21,501 nucleotides of DNA from an uncultured Oscillospiraceae bacterium (GCA_902489475.1 CABUAH010000030.1:1-21501), one strand, 5' to 3'. Counted from the first letter of the stretch, positions 14,163-21,450 are shown. Made by a program: numbers and translations. Notes: generated by a model from the letters alone, not told the origin.

Positions 14163-15311
14163 TTACTCATTCATAATTTCCTTGATAGAAATTTTCTTGA
14201 TTTTTTCGGAATATACATACATTAAAATTTCATAAATCGTGATAAAACAAGCAAGAGAAATAAGCATAACAGGAAAGTCAAATTTATATGCAGATACACC
14301 ATCAATATTCTTAAATACAAAATCCACCATAAGCCTCAACAATCCATACTGATATATTGTTCCAATTACAAAACCAATATAGGACATCGGTCTGTATCCT
14401 CCTAAAATTGCCCTGCAACATTCTTTCTGCGAATAGCCGAATACCCTCATCATAGCAATAGTTTTCGTATTTCCGTTTATTACTGTAGTTATAGCAAGAA
14501 ACAGAGTTGTAAACGCTAACACAAGTCCGATGACCAACATCATCACACCCATCATTTCACTTGATAAATCTTTCATGCTAAACGACATTTGTGTCATAGC
14601 TGAAAAGCAAAACGAAGCAAAAATAATGAAAAACACAAGTGACTTTTTTGATTTCAAGGTATTCCTTTTTAAATCCTCTATAAATGAGAGTTCTCTGTTT
14701 TTTTCGGTTCTGTGCTTGGGCGGTTTGGAAGCAACCTGCAGGTTGTCCTTTAAAAGCAGCAACGCAGGCTTTTTTAATTTGTACCAAGCATAGTAAACCG
14801 AAAGCCCCGAAAAGCACACAGTCGGCAATACCACGAAATAAAGAAAAATGCTCGGATGGAAATTTATAGTTATATCGGGAAGCATTTTATCTTCATTTTG
14901 CAGTGCGTAAAACCACGGCATTAGAAGAAACGCTCCTCCAAAGCCTATTGCCGTTCCGATAAAAGTATCAATTCCGAACACCCAAAAACTTTTTGCAATT
15001 TTTAGATTTGAATATCCCAGAGCCTTTAATATGCCAAGCTCTTTTTTATGGGTATCAATATAATGTTTAGTGTAAAAAAGCAGCATTATAATCGAAGTTA
15101 AAAGCAAACATCCGCCACTTACAAGGCAAACGACTTTTGCAGTAGAAACCTGAGCATTATAAAAAAACATTGACAATTCAGATGTTATTTCACTTTCAAT
15201 CAACTGAACATCAAAATAAAAATTCAGGAACATTGTGCATACAAGTACAGCACAACAGGCGATAATGGAAATTCCAATGAGCTTTGAAGCATTTTTTATT
15301 CCAACGAGCAT
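14163..15311 (-). CDS. FtsX-like ABC transporter permease
   Basis: Protein of 382 residues and the membrane subunit for the ATPase encoded just upstream. Many hydrophobic segments are visible, about eight in two sets. Each set contains the FtsX-type cytoplasmic loop: HKKELGILKALGYSNLKIAKSFW (about 88-110) and GNTKTIAMMRVFGYSQKECCRAI (near 277-300). The large extracellular domain of MacB- or LolC-type permeases is missing: only about 20 residues separate the first two helices. That fits a compact exporter or peptide-resistance type transporter, substrate unknown. I took ATG 15311, four bases after the ATPase stop and with GGGTGG upstream; an earlier in-frame ATG at 15353 lies inside the ATPase gene. 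Confidence 0.85.
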   Translation of the reverse strand: MLVGIKNASKLIGISIIACCAVLVCTMFLNFYFDVQLIESEITSELSMFFYNAQVSTAKVVCLVSGGCLLLTSIIMLLFYTKHYIDTHKKELGILKALGYSNLKIAKSFWVFGIDTFIGTAIGFGGAFLLMPWFYALQNEDKMLPDITINFHPSIFLYFVVLPTVCFSGLSVYYAWYKLKKPALLLLKDNLQVASKPPKHRTEKNRELSFIEDLKRNTLKSKKSLVFFIIFASFCFSAMTQMSFSMKDLSSEMMGVMMLVIGLVLAFTTLFLAITTVINGNTKTIAMMRVFGYSQKECCRAILGGYRPMSYIGFVIGTIYQYGLLRLMVDFVFKNIDGVSAYKFDFPVMLISLACFITIYEILMYVYSEKIKKISIKEIMNE

Positions 15312-15315
15312 ACCA

Positions 15316-16008
15316 TTACCACCCAATCTCATAAGCGGTCTTTTGCGTTTCATTTGTATAAATTTCAGATATTTTTCCGCTGTTCATTTTTATAACTGTG
15401 TTAGCCATTTGTGCAATATTCAGATTGTGCGTTACCATTACGATTGTAAAATCATACTCCTTTTGAAGTTTACAGATATAATCAAGCACTTGTCGTCCTG
15501 TTTGTTCGTCTAATGCTCCTGTCGGTTCGTCAAGGAACAATACCTTGGGCTTTTTCGCTAATGCTCTTGCAACGGAAACCCTTTGCTGCTCACCGCCCGA
15601 AAGTTCGCTTGGATATTTATGTAACTTTTCTCCGAGCCCGACTGCCTCAATAACGGCTTTATAATCTTTGTTGCCCGCTAAGTCAGCACCCATTTTTACA
15701 TTTTTATCAACATCCATATTAGGTAACAAATAATACTGCTGAAAAATAAATCCGATATTTTCTTTACGAAATGCGGTCAATTCATTGTCGGTAAACACGG
15801 TAATATTTGTTTTGTCATAAAGCACTTCACCGCTGTCAGGACGTTCAAGTCCCGAAATTACATTCAAAAGAGTTGACTTTCCAGAACCTGACGCACCGAG
15901 TATAACTACAAAATCCCCATCTTTAATCTCAAGATTGATACCCTGCAATACTTGAAATCGGCTTTCTCCATTGCCGTATGATTTTATAATATCCTTAACT
16001 TTAATCAT
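15316..16008 (-). CDS. ABC transporter ATP-binding protein (MacB/LolD type)
   Basis: Protein of 230 residues. It has Walker A GASGSGKST (38-46), a Q-loop glutamine within FIFQQ (90-91), signature LSGGEQQ (136-142), Walker B VLFLDEP (156-162) and switch histidine H194. It belongs to the subfamily that serves FtsX-type permeases, which matches the next gene. Its ATG overlaps the end of the TetR gene (shared ATGATTAA), indicating translational coupling, and its stop lies four bases before the permease start. TetR, ATPase and permease thus form one tight operon. Confidence 0.93.
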   Translation of the reverse strand: MIKVKDIIKSYGNGESRFQVLQGINLEIKDGDFVVILGASGSGKSTLLNVISGLERPDSGEVLYDKTNITVFTDNELTAFRKENIGFIFQQYYLLPNMDVDKNVKMGADLAGNKDYKAVIEAVGLGEKLHKYPSELSGGEQQRVSVARALAKKPKVLFLDEPTGALDEQTGRQVLDYICKLQKEYDFTIVMVTHNLNIAQMANTVIKMNSGKISEIYTNETQKTAYEIGW

Positions 16009-16582
16009 ATTTCCCGCACTCCTTCGTATTTTTCAAAAGGCTCGTAAATACCTCTGTAATCATCAAGTTGATTTCAGAACCTGTAAAGCGACACATTTTA
16101 GTGGCACAAAGCGTTGCAATGCCGTGCGTATAAATCCAAAGGTGACGATATAGATTTTCAGCTAAAAGTTCATTAATTCCGTAATCATTTTGAATTGACA
16201 CGAGAATTTTCTCATAGCTTTCCTCTATCAATGGAAGCACATCCAACAAATCAGGTATTTGTGCTTGTTCTGTCATAAACAGAAGTCTAAAAAGTTTGGG
16301 CTCATTGATAGAAAAAAGGATGTATTGTGTTCCAACTCCCTTAAATGGGTGTTCTTCCGTTAAACCTTGATTGACATATTCTTTATACAACATTTTGGCA
16401 GATTGAATCACAGTTTGCTGAACTTCTTCCATATTTTTGAATACAGTAAAAATTGGTCTTGCTGAACTACCGAGGCGTGTTCCCAGTTCTCTGGAGGTTA
16501 AGGCTTCAAATCCATCTGTTTTAACAATTTCTAATGCTGTTTTGGTAATTTCCTCTTTTGTGAACTTTGCTTTTGGTGGCAT
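16001..16582 (-). CDS. TetR/AcrR family regulator (WHG-type C-terminal domain)
   Basis: Protein of 193 residues. The N-terminal HTH domain (about 8-55) reads FTKEEITKTALEIV...SRELGTRLGSSARPIFTVFKNMEEV. The ligand-binding part contains KLFRLLFM and WIYTHGIATLCAT, the pattern of TetR proteins with a WHG domain. First gene of the operon with the ATPase and FtsX-like permease, so it most likely represses its own operon and is released by the transported compound. It is clearly similar to the second TetR at 18967. The start ATG 16582 has AAGGAGAAG upstream, and the same MPPKAK beginning occurs in the second protein. Confidence 0.9.
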   Translation of the reverse strand: MPPKAKFTKEEITKTALEIVKTDGFEALTSRELGTRLGSSARPIFTVFKNMEEVQQTVIQSAKMLYKEYVNQGLTEEHPFKGVGTQYILFSINEPKLFRLLFMTEQAQIPDLLDVLPLIEESYEKILVSIQNDYGINELLAENLYRHLWIYTHGIATLCATKMCRFTGSEINLMITEVFTSLLKNTKECGKYD

Positions 16583-16600
16583 ATCTTGGCTTCTCCTTTC

Positions 16601-16630
16601 TAAATCATCTGTTTTACATCGTATGATTTA
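16601..16630 (-). promoter_or_regulatory. Candidate operator of the first TetR operon
   Basis: TAAATCAT-N14-ATGATTTA, an exact 8-bp inverted repeat, lies directly downstream of the -10 box and overlaps its last base, covering the expected transcription start. This position suits a repressor. Which protein binds is inferred from context. Confidence 0.5.
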
Positions 16631-16658
16631 TTATAATTGAATCTATTAAAAAAATCAA
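16630..16658 (-). promoter_or_regulatory. Sigma-A promoter of the first TetR-ABC operon
   Basis: Read leftward: TTGATT (16658-16653), 17-base spacer, TATAAT (16635-16630), about 45 bases before the TetR start. Confidence 0.75.
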
Positions 16659-16710
16659 TAGGAAACAGATAAGTATTTCTCATAAAAAAGTGTAATTTTG
16701 TTTCAGACAT

Positions 16711-16753
16711 AAAAAAGACAGCGTAAAATGCCTTCCTGCATTCCTACGTTGCC
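16711..16753 (-). terminator. Orphan leftward terminator
   Basis: Read leftward, GGCAACGTAGGAATGC and GCATTTTACGCTGTC form a long stem (one mismatch, one bulge, some G-U pairs) followed by TTTTTT. No gene ends nearby: the xylanase gene stops about 270 bases upstream. Confidence 0.6.
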
Positions 16754-17019
16754 TTTTGTGCTGCTTATTCTTTTGCCGCAATAGAGTTATGTGTATTACT
16801 GTTTTCAAATTACTTCCGTGTCTGGTTTTGCCTTAATCGCTTATTCCTTATAGTATAAATCCATTTAATGGTAGTGCGGCTGAGCGTATGTGATGAAGTT
16901 GATAATGCCCAAATTGTCAATTGATTTCAATTCCTCTTGCAAAGAGACAACTTATAGGAAGCAATAAGCTAGAATAATTCCGCATTACTAATTATCTTGC
17001 GTGCTTGTCCTTTTTACTG
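16754..17019. other. Gene-free spacer downstream of the xylanase gene
   Basis: No open frame of note on either strand and no RNA gene that I recognise. It ends in the orphan terminator, so it is probably either the xylanase 3' untranslated region or the remains of a lost gene. Confidence 0.4.
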
Positions 17020-17979
17020 TTAAAAATCGCATATCGCATAAAATGCTTCTTTCGGCTCGTGATTTTCGTCAAATATAAGTCCGCCGTTTTTGCGTTTGAT
17101 AGGAGTATAATTAAGCCATGTTGCATCGTCCGCAACTCCCCAAAAGGTTACGCTGTCAATAGCTTCTTTATACTCTCTGAATATTTTAAAACATTTTTTA
17201 TAAGTTTCAGCCTGCTCTTTTATCATTTGAGGTGTCGGAGGAATAACCCTTTTGTCGCTGAATCCGAAATAGGCAACATCCATCTCGGTTATGTGAAGTC
17301 TGAGTCCTAAGTTTGCATATTCGTCAAGTGCACGCTTATATTCGTCCTCGTCAAAATTACAGTTGAGCCCCAAATGGGTTTGAAGTCCCACTCCGTCGAT
17401 TTTAACTCCGCTTGATATAAGCTTTTTGACAAGCGAGATTATCTTGGGATTTTTGTTTGGGTCGGCTTCGTTATAGTCGTTATAAAAAAGCCCGCAGCCG
17501 CTAGGCAGATATTTTGCGGCGAGTTCAAAGGCTTTAATGAGGTAATTCTCTCCGAATGCCGAGTACCAAGGTGTATTTCGGTAAAATTCATCTCCGTCTG
17601 AAATTGCCTCGTTAACGACATCAAAGCAATAAAGCTCGTCCTTATATCTCTCCGATATGATCTTAATGTGCTCTTCTAAGTATTTCAAAGCATTTTCTTT
17701 TCCGTCTGCAAAAACCCAATCCGCAAGCTCCTGATGCCAAACGAAATTGTGTCCACGAAGCTTTACGCCCATTTGTCTGCCAAGTGAAACGATCTCGTCT
17801 GCACCGGAAAAATCAAATGTATCTTTTTTCGGGTGTATTATGCCGAGCTTCATTTCGTTTTCACAGGTAAGAGAATTAAAATGCTTTGTGATAAGCTCTC
17901 TGTGAGTTTTTACTGTCTGCGGATTTACCGCACAGCCTATTTTAAAATAGGGCTCATAAATTTCTTTTAAAGTATTCAT
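17020..17979 (-). CDS. GH10 endo-1,4-beta-xylanase, apparently intracellular
   Basis: Protein of 319 residues consisting of a single GH10 (beta/alpha)8 barrel. Diagnostic blocks are TCENEMK (38-44), GHNFVWHQ (76-83), FDVVNEA with the acid/base E124, GLQTHLG (198-204), HITEMDV with the nucleophile E232, and WGVADDATW (280-288). GH10 enzymes cleave the beta-1,4-xylose backbone of xylan. There is no signal peptide, binding module or dockerin, so it probably acts in the cytoplasm on short xylo-oligosaccharides after uptake. No xylosidase or sugar transporter is next to it. Its ATG (GAGGTAG upstream) lies 12 bases after the stop of the XRE gene, so the two form one operon. Confidence 0.94.
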   Translation of the reverse strand: MNTLKEIYEPYFKIGCAVNPQTVKTHRELITKHFNSLTCENEMKLGIIHPKKDTFDFSGADEIVSLGRQMGVKLRGHNFVWHQELADWVFADGKENALKYLEEHIKIISERYKDELYCFDVVNEAISDGDEFYRNTPWYSAFGENYLIKAFELAAKYLPSGCGLFYNDYNEADPNKNPKIISLVKKLISSGVKIDGVGLQTHLGLNCNFDEDEYKRALDEYANLGLRLHITEMDVAYFGFSDKRVIPPTPQMIKEQAETYKKCFKIFREYKEAIDSVTFWGVADDATWLNYTPIKRKNGGLIFDENHEPKEAFYAICDF

Positions 17980-17991
17980 TAAAACTACCTC

Positions 17992-18768
17992 TTATTTATC
18001 CTTAATATTTTCCGAAGAAGAATCACCTATACTTTGACAGCAAATATTTCCGTTTTCAGCCTTTGCATTTCCGGAAATATTGACGCATTCTATATCGCCT
18101 CCGGCATATGCATCTCCGCCTATATCGTTACAGCGTAAGCTTCCTCCTGCCGATATAGTTCCACCGACACTGTCGCAGTTAAGACTTCCTCCTGATGATG
18201 CATTTTTACCTACCTTGTCGCAGGTGAGGCTTCCTCCGGCGACAGCATTTTTACCCACGTTGTTGCAGATTACCGAGCCGCCTGCTGTAGTGTTACCTTC
18301 AATGTCATGGCAGTCTATCGAGCCGCCGGCACTGGCGTTACCTGATATATTCTCGCAGGTGATATTACAGCGGCAATCTACATTGAGAGCTTTCCCGGAA
18401 AGTTCAAAGGTAAATTTACTTGCAGACTCAAAATCCTCAATCAGTTTATGTCCTTCAAAAACGGCAGCGTGTATAGAATCATCGTTTTCCCAAGGGAGAG
18501 ATACCAAATTTCTTTTTGTAAAAAGATCGGAGTGTGCACCTTTGATATTAAGTACTTTTTTCGTTCCGAAAAGTTCATCGATACTAACTCCGAATATCTT
18601 AGCAATCTCCGGTAAAAGCAGAATATCAGGGCTTGAAAGCTTGTTTTCCCATTTGCTTATCGCCTGAAATGAAACGCAAAGCTTTTGGGCTAAAGCACTT
18701 TGAGTAAGCCCTTGTTCACGGCGAAGTTTTACGAGATTATCGGCAAGGATTTGTGCGTAATCGCTCAT
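17992..18768 (-). CDS. XRE-family regulator with cysteine-ladder repeat domain
   Basis: Protein of 258 residues. Residues 8-66 are a classical Cro/CI-type HTH (LRREQGLTQSALAQKL, FQAISKWENKLSSPD, LLLPEIAKIFGVSIDELF). A middle segment (82-130) includes LPWENDDSIHAAVFEGHKLIEDF. From residue 136 to about 255 run eight repeats, nearly all exactly 15 residues, of the form [ILV]-x-C-x-x-[IV]-x-G-N-x-x-A-G-G-S. A cysteine occupies the third place in each (138, 153, 168, 183, 198, 213, 228, 244). Such a pattern predicts a beta-solenoid with a column of cysteines on one face; C132 and C134 add to its edge. I recall similar GGxVxCGDVGG-type repeat regulators in gut Firmicutes but no established function. 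The ribosome site AAGGGGG is strong. It leads the xylanase operon. Confidence 0.85.
   Translation of the reverse strand: MSDYAQILADNLVKLRREQGLTQSALAQKLCVSFQAISKWENKLSSPDILLLPEIAKIFGVSIDELFGTKKVLNIKGAHSDLFTKRNLVSLPWENDDSIHAAVFEGHKLIEDFESASKFTFELSGKALNVDCRCNITCENISGNASAGGSIDCHDIEGNTTAGGSVICNNVGKNAVAGGSLTCDKVGKNASSGGSLNCDSVGGTISAGGSLRCNDIGGDAYAGGDIECVNISGNAKAENGNICCQSIGDSSSENIKDK
18004..18363 (-). repeat. Tandem 45-bp (15-residue) coding repeats
   Basis: Eight units within the XRE regulator gene encode residues 136-255. Units such as IDCHDIEGNTTAGGS, VICNNVGKNAVAGGS and LRCNDIGGDAYAGGD keep the frame exactly; the seventh has one extra residue. The DNA copies differ at many codons, so the array is not a recent slippage product and protein-level constraint is likely. 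Confidence 0.85.
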
Positions 18769-18804
18769 TTTTGTTTTCCCCCTTGTAAGTTTTGTCTTGA
18801 TTAA

Positions 18805-18833
18805 AGTATATCAAACGCTACCGGTTTTTACAA
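18805..18833 (-). promoter_or_regulatory. Sigma-A promoter of the XRE-xylanase operon
   Basis: Read leftward: TTGTAA (18833-18828), 17-base spacer, TATACT (18810-18805), about 37 bases before the XRE start codon. Confidence 0.65.
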
Positions 18834-18863
18834 TAACTTATTAGTGGAAATGATGAAATCCTT

Positions 18864-18880
18864 TTCAACTGGTGGTTGAA
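18864..18880. promoter_or_regulatory. Inverted repeat between divergent promoters
   Basis: TTCAAC-TGGTG-GTTGAA, a perfect 6-bp inverted repeat with a five-base centre. It lies about 30 bases upstream of the XRE -35 box and 14 bases upstream of the TetR -35 box. It is a candidate binding site for the XRE protein or another dimeric regulator. Confidence 0.4.
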
Positions 18881-18893
18881 TCGCAAAAAACCG

Positions 18894-18922
18894 TTGACAA
18901 AACCTGCAATGTAATGTATAAT
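18894..18922 (+). promoter_or_regulatory. Consensus sigma-A promoter of the second TetR-ABC operon
   Basis: TTGACA (18894-18899), 17-base spacer, TATAAT (18917-18922). Such a strong promoter in front of a regulator gene suggests that it is normally repressed. Confidence 0.85.
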
Positions 18923-18948
18923 AACATTTGTTATATAACTGCTGTTAT
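18921..18948 (+). promoter_or_regulatory. Two adjoining palindromes, candidate TetR operators
   Basis: ATAAC-ATTT-GTTAT (18921-18934) is followed with no gap by ATAAC-TGCT-GTTAT (18935-18948). The arms are identical and both spacers are four bases. Together they cover the end of the -10 box, the transcription start and the region up to the ribosome site: a repressing position. Binding by the downstream TetR protein is inferred. Confidence 0.7.
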
Positions 18949-18966
18949 TTGAAAGAGGTGGGAATT

Positions 18967-19533
18967 GTGCCGCCAAAGGCAAAGATTTCAAAAGAAGATA
19001 TAATTAAAGCCGCTGTTCAGATTGTCCGAGAGAACGGTTTAGAGGGGTTGAATGCAAGACAGATAGTCAAAAAGCTTAACTGTTCAACACAGCCGATTTT
19101 TTCAAACTTTAAATCTATGGAAGAGCTTAAGTCTGAGGTGCTGAGTTATGCGGCAAAGGTTTATAAAAGCTATCAGGAAGGCTTTATAAAAAGCGGAGAA
19201 TATCCGATATATAAAGCCGTTGGAATGGGATATATAAAATTTGCAAAAGAACAGAGTGAGCTTTTTAAGCTTTTGTTCATGCGTGACCGACGGCATGATA
19301 AAAGTGACGATCCTATAGACAATGATTTTGAAAATGCAGTTTCTATTGTTATGAAAAGTACCGGACTAAGCCGTGATGATGCAAGTGTTTTTCACTTGGA
19401 AATGTGGGCGTTTACTCACGGAATAGCGACAATTCTTGCAACTTCTTTTTTAGAATTTGATTATGAAACTGTAAGCCGGATGCTTACGGATCAGTTTGAC
19501 GGATTAAAAACTATATTTACAAAGGAGCGGTAG
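18967..19533 (+). CDS. TetR/AcrR family regulator (second copy type)
   Basis: Protein of 188 residues. The HTH domain (about 8-55) reads ISKEDIIKAAVQIV...ARQIVKKLNCSTQPIFSNFKSMEEL. The C-terminal part contains ELFKLLFM and MWAFTHGIATILAT (WHG-type). It parallels the TetR at 16001-16582 along its whole length, so the two are homologous regulators. GTG 18967 is chosen as start because GAGGTGGG lies just upstream and the protein then begins PPKAK like its relative. An earlier in-frame start at 18928 would lie within the operator palindromes. The gene is followed one base later by the ATPase gene. Confidence 0.9.
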   Translation: MPPKAKISKEDIIKAAVQIVRENGLEGLNARQIVKKLNCSTQPIFSNFKSMEELKSEVLSYAAKVYKSYQEGFIKSGEYPIYKAVGMGYIKFAKEQSELFKLLFMRDRRHDKSDDPIDNDFENAVSIVMKSTGLSRDDASVFHLEMWAFTHGIATILATSFLEFDYETVSRMLTDQFDGLKTIFTKER

Positions 19534-19534
19534 T

Positions 19535-20449
19535 ATGGAAAATGTAATTAAAATAGAGGGGCTTTGCAAAAGCTTCGGAGATATTAAAGCTGTGGATAAC
19601 CTGAGCTTTAACGTAAAGGAGGGGGAGCTGTTTGCTTTTTTGGGAATAAACGGCGCAGGAAAAAGCACGACGATTTCTATAATTTGCGGTCAGCTTAAAA
19701 GAGACAGCGGAAGCGTTTTTATAAGCGGACAAGATATAGATTCCTCTCTCAGCGAAATCAAAGGCGAGCTTGGAGTTGTTTTCCAAAATTCTGTTTTAGA
19801 TAAGTCGCTTTCTGTTTATGACAATCTTAAAAGCAGAGCGGCACTTTACGGGATTTGCGGAGCTAAGTTTAAAGAACGGTTAAATGAGCTGAGTGAAATG
19901 CTTGATTTAAAGGATTTGCTGAAACGAGACGTTAAAAAGCTGTCGGGAGGTCAGCGCCGCCGCATAGATGTTGCAAGAGCGCTTATACATAACCCGAAAA
20001 TCTTGATTTTAGATGAGCCTACAACGGGTCTTGATCCTCAGACCCGAAAAACATTGTGGAATGTTATTGATACTTTAAGGCATGAAAGAAAAATGACTGT
20101 TTTTCTCACAACGCATTACATGGAGGAAGCGGCAGATGCAGATTATGTAGTGATAATTGACAGCGGAAAGATCTCGGCGGAGGGAACTCCGCTTCAACTC
20201 AAAAACACTTATACCGGTGATTTTATTACCCTTTACGGAGCGGATAAAAAACAGGCGGATACGCTTTCAATGCCGTATGAGGAGATTCGTGATGCATATC
20301 GGATTGCAGTACCGAATACGGCGGCGGCAACAGAATTGATTGTGAAATATCCGGAGATTTTCAAGGATTATGAAATTACAAAGGGAAAAATGGATGATGT
20401 TTTTCTCGCTGTAACAGGTAAAAAGCTTTCGGGAGGTGCTGAAAAATGA
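19535..20449 (+). CDS. ABC transporter ATP-binding protein (DrrA/CcmA type)
   Basis: Protein of 304 residues. It has Walker A GINGAGKST (37-45), Q-loop Q84, signature LSGGQRRR (136-143), Walker B ILILDEP (156-162), switch H194 and a C-terminal accessory region (about 215-304) as in DrrA-type ATPases that power ABC-2 exporters of drugs, peptides or polysaccharide. Its ribosome site AAAGGAG lies inside the end of the TetR gene, and its stop overlaps the permease start as ATGA. The ATPase and permease are therefore coupled and probably form a 2+2 exporter. Substrate unknown. Confidence 0.94.
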   Translation: MENVIKIEGLCKSFGDIKAVDNLSFNVKEGELFAFLGINGAGKSTTISIICGQLKRDSGSVFISGQDIDSSLSEIKGELGVVFQNSVLDKSLSVYDNLKSRAALYGICGAKFKERLNELSEMLDLKDLLKRDVKKLSGGQRRRIDVARALIHNPKILILDEPTTGLDPQTRKTLWNVIDTLRHERKMTVFLTTHYMEEAADADYVVIIDSGKISAEGTPLQLKNTYTGDFITLYGADKKQADTLSMPYEEIRDAYRIAVPNTAAATELIVKYPEIFKDYEITKGKMDDVFLAVTGKKLSGGAEK

Positions 20450-21345
20450 ATTCACTTTTAGCGTTGATCAGACGTAATACAAAGCTGTTTTTTAAGGACA
20501 AGGGAGTGTTATTCACATCACTGATAACACCTATTATATTGCTGGTTTTGTATGCAACATTTCTTGCTAATGTTTATCGTGACAGCTTTAACGCAAGTAT
20601 GCCTAAAGGTTTTGACGTTCCCGAAAAGCTGATAAACGGCTGTGTAGGCGGAGAGCTTTTTTCATCACTTTTGGCAGTATGCTGTGTAACGGTTGCATTT
20701 TGTGCAAATATGCTTATGGTTTCGGACAAAGTTACCGGCGCAAAAAGAGATTTAACTATGGCACCGGTCAAAAAGTCGGTTTTCGCATTGGGATATTACA
20801 TATCAACTGCGATCACAACTCTTATCGTGTGCCTTATTGCAACAGGTGCGTCGCTAATATATCTTGCTAATGTCGGATGGTATTTGTCGGGCATGGATAT
20901 TGTGAAAATTTTGCTCGACGTATTTTTGCTGGTCATGTTCGGAACTGCGATTTCATCTATAATCAACTTCTTCCTTTCATCGCAGGGACAGATTTCCGCT
21001 GTCGGAACGATTGTTAGTGCAGGCTATGGATTTATCTGTGGGGCATATATGCCGATTTCGCAGTTCGGAAGCGGTTTGCAAAAGGTCGTTTCATTCCTGC
21101 CGGGAACTTACGGCACATCGCTTATACGAAACCATGCGCTCAGAGGAGTATTCAGTGAAATGAAATCACTGCATTTTCCGTCTGAAGTTATCGAAGGCAT
21201 TAAAGATGCAATCGACTGTAATCTGTACTTCTTCGGCGATAAGGTTGAGCTTAGTTCAATGTATTTCATTTTGGGCGGCTCTGTTGTTTTGTTAATTGCA
21301 GTATTTGTATTGATCAATATTTTAAAAAGAAACAGCAAAGCGTAA
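20446..21345 (+). CDS. ABC-2 type transporter permease
   Basis: Protein of 299 residues with six predicted membrane helices: about 22-42, 67-92, 112-138, 150-172, 180-205 and 275-294. An outward loop follows the first helix (NVYRDSFNASMPKGFDVPEK), and SFLPGTYGTSLIRNHALRG lies before the last helix, as in ABC-2 permeases. It is the membrane partner of the ATPase at 19535, with which it overlaps by four bases. An export role follows from the family; the cargo cannot be told. No clear terminator follows before the tRNA-Val promoter. Confidence 0.92.
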   Translation: MNSLLALIRRNTKLFFKDKGVLFTSLITPIILLVLYATFLANVYRDSFNASMPKGFDVPEKLINGCVGGELFSSLLAVCCVTVAFCANMLMVSDKVTGAKRDLTMAPVKKSVFALGYYISTAITTLIVCLIATGASLIYLANVGWYLSGMDIVKILLDVFLLVMFGTAISSIINFFLSSQGQISAVGTIVSAGYGFICGAYMPISQFGSGLQKVVSFLPGTYGTSLIRNHALRGVFSEMKSLHFPSEVIEGIKDAIDCNLYFFGDKVELSSMYFILGGSVVLLIAVFVLINILKRNSKA

Positions 21346-21389
21346 AAGATTATTTTACAGAAAAATTTAAGTGAAATTATAAAAAAGTA

Positions 21390-21418
21390 TTGACAAAACT
21401 TTTTACTTGCTGTATAAT
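21390..21418 (+). promoter_or_regulatory. Consensus promoter of the tRNA-Val gene
   Basis: TTGACA (21390-21395), 17-base spacer, TATAAT (21413-21418), 32 bases before the tRNA. Confidence 0.88.
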
Positions 21419-21450
21419 ATACAAGTCGTTTGAACAAAGCGGCTTTGTGT

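Noticed and set aside
14732..14745. Perfect 14-bp palindrome CAACCTGCAGGTTG
   Set aside because: It lies deep within the FtsX-like permease gene and is accounted for by its codons; no promoter is nearby.
18004..18363. CRISPR-like or satellite DNA array
   Set aside because: The regular 45-bp period is in frame, differs in sequence between units and is explained by the 15-residue protein repeats.
18080..18667. Long rightward frame of 195 codons opposite the XRE gene
   Set aside because: Pro/Ser/Leu-rich shadow created by the repetitive codons of the XRE protein; no ribosome site or promoter.
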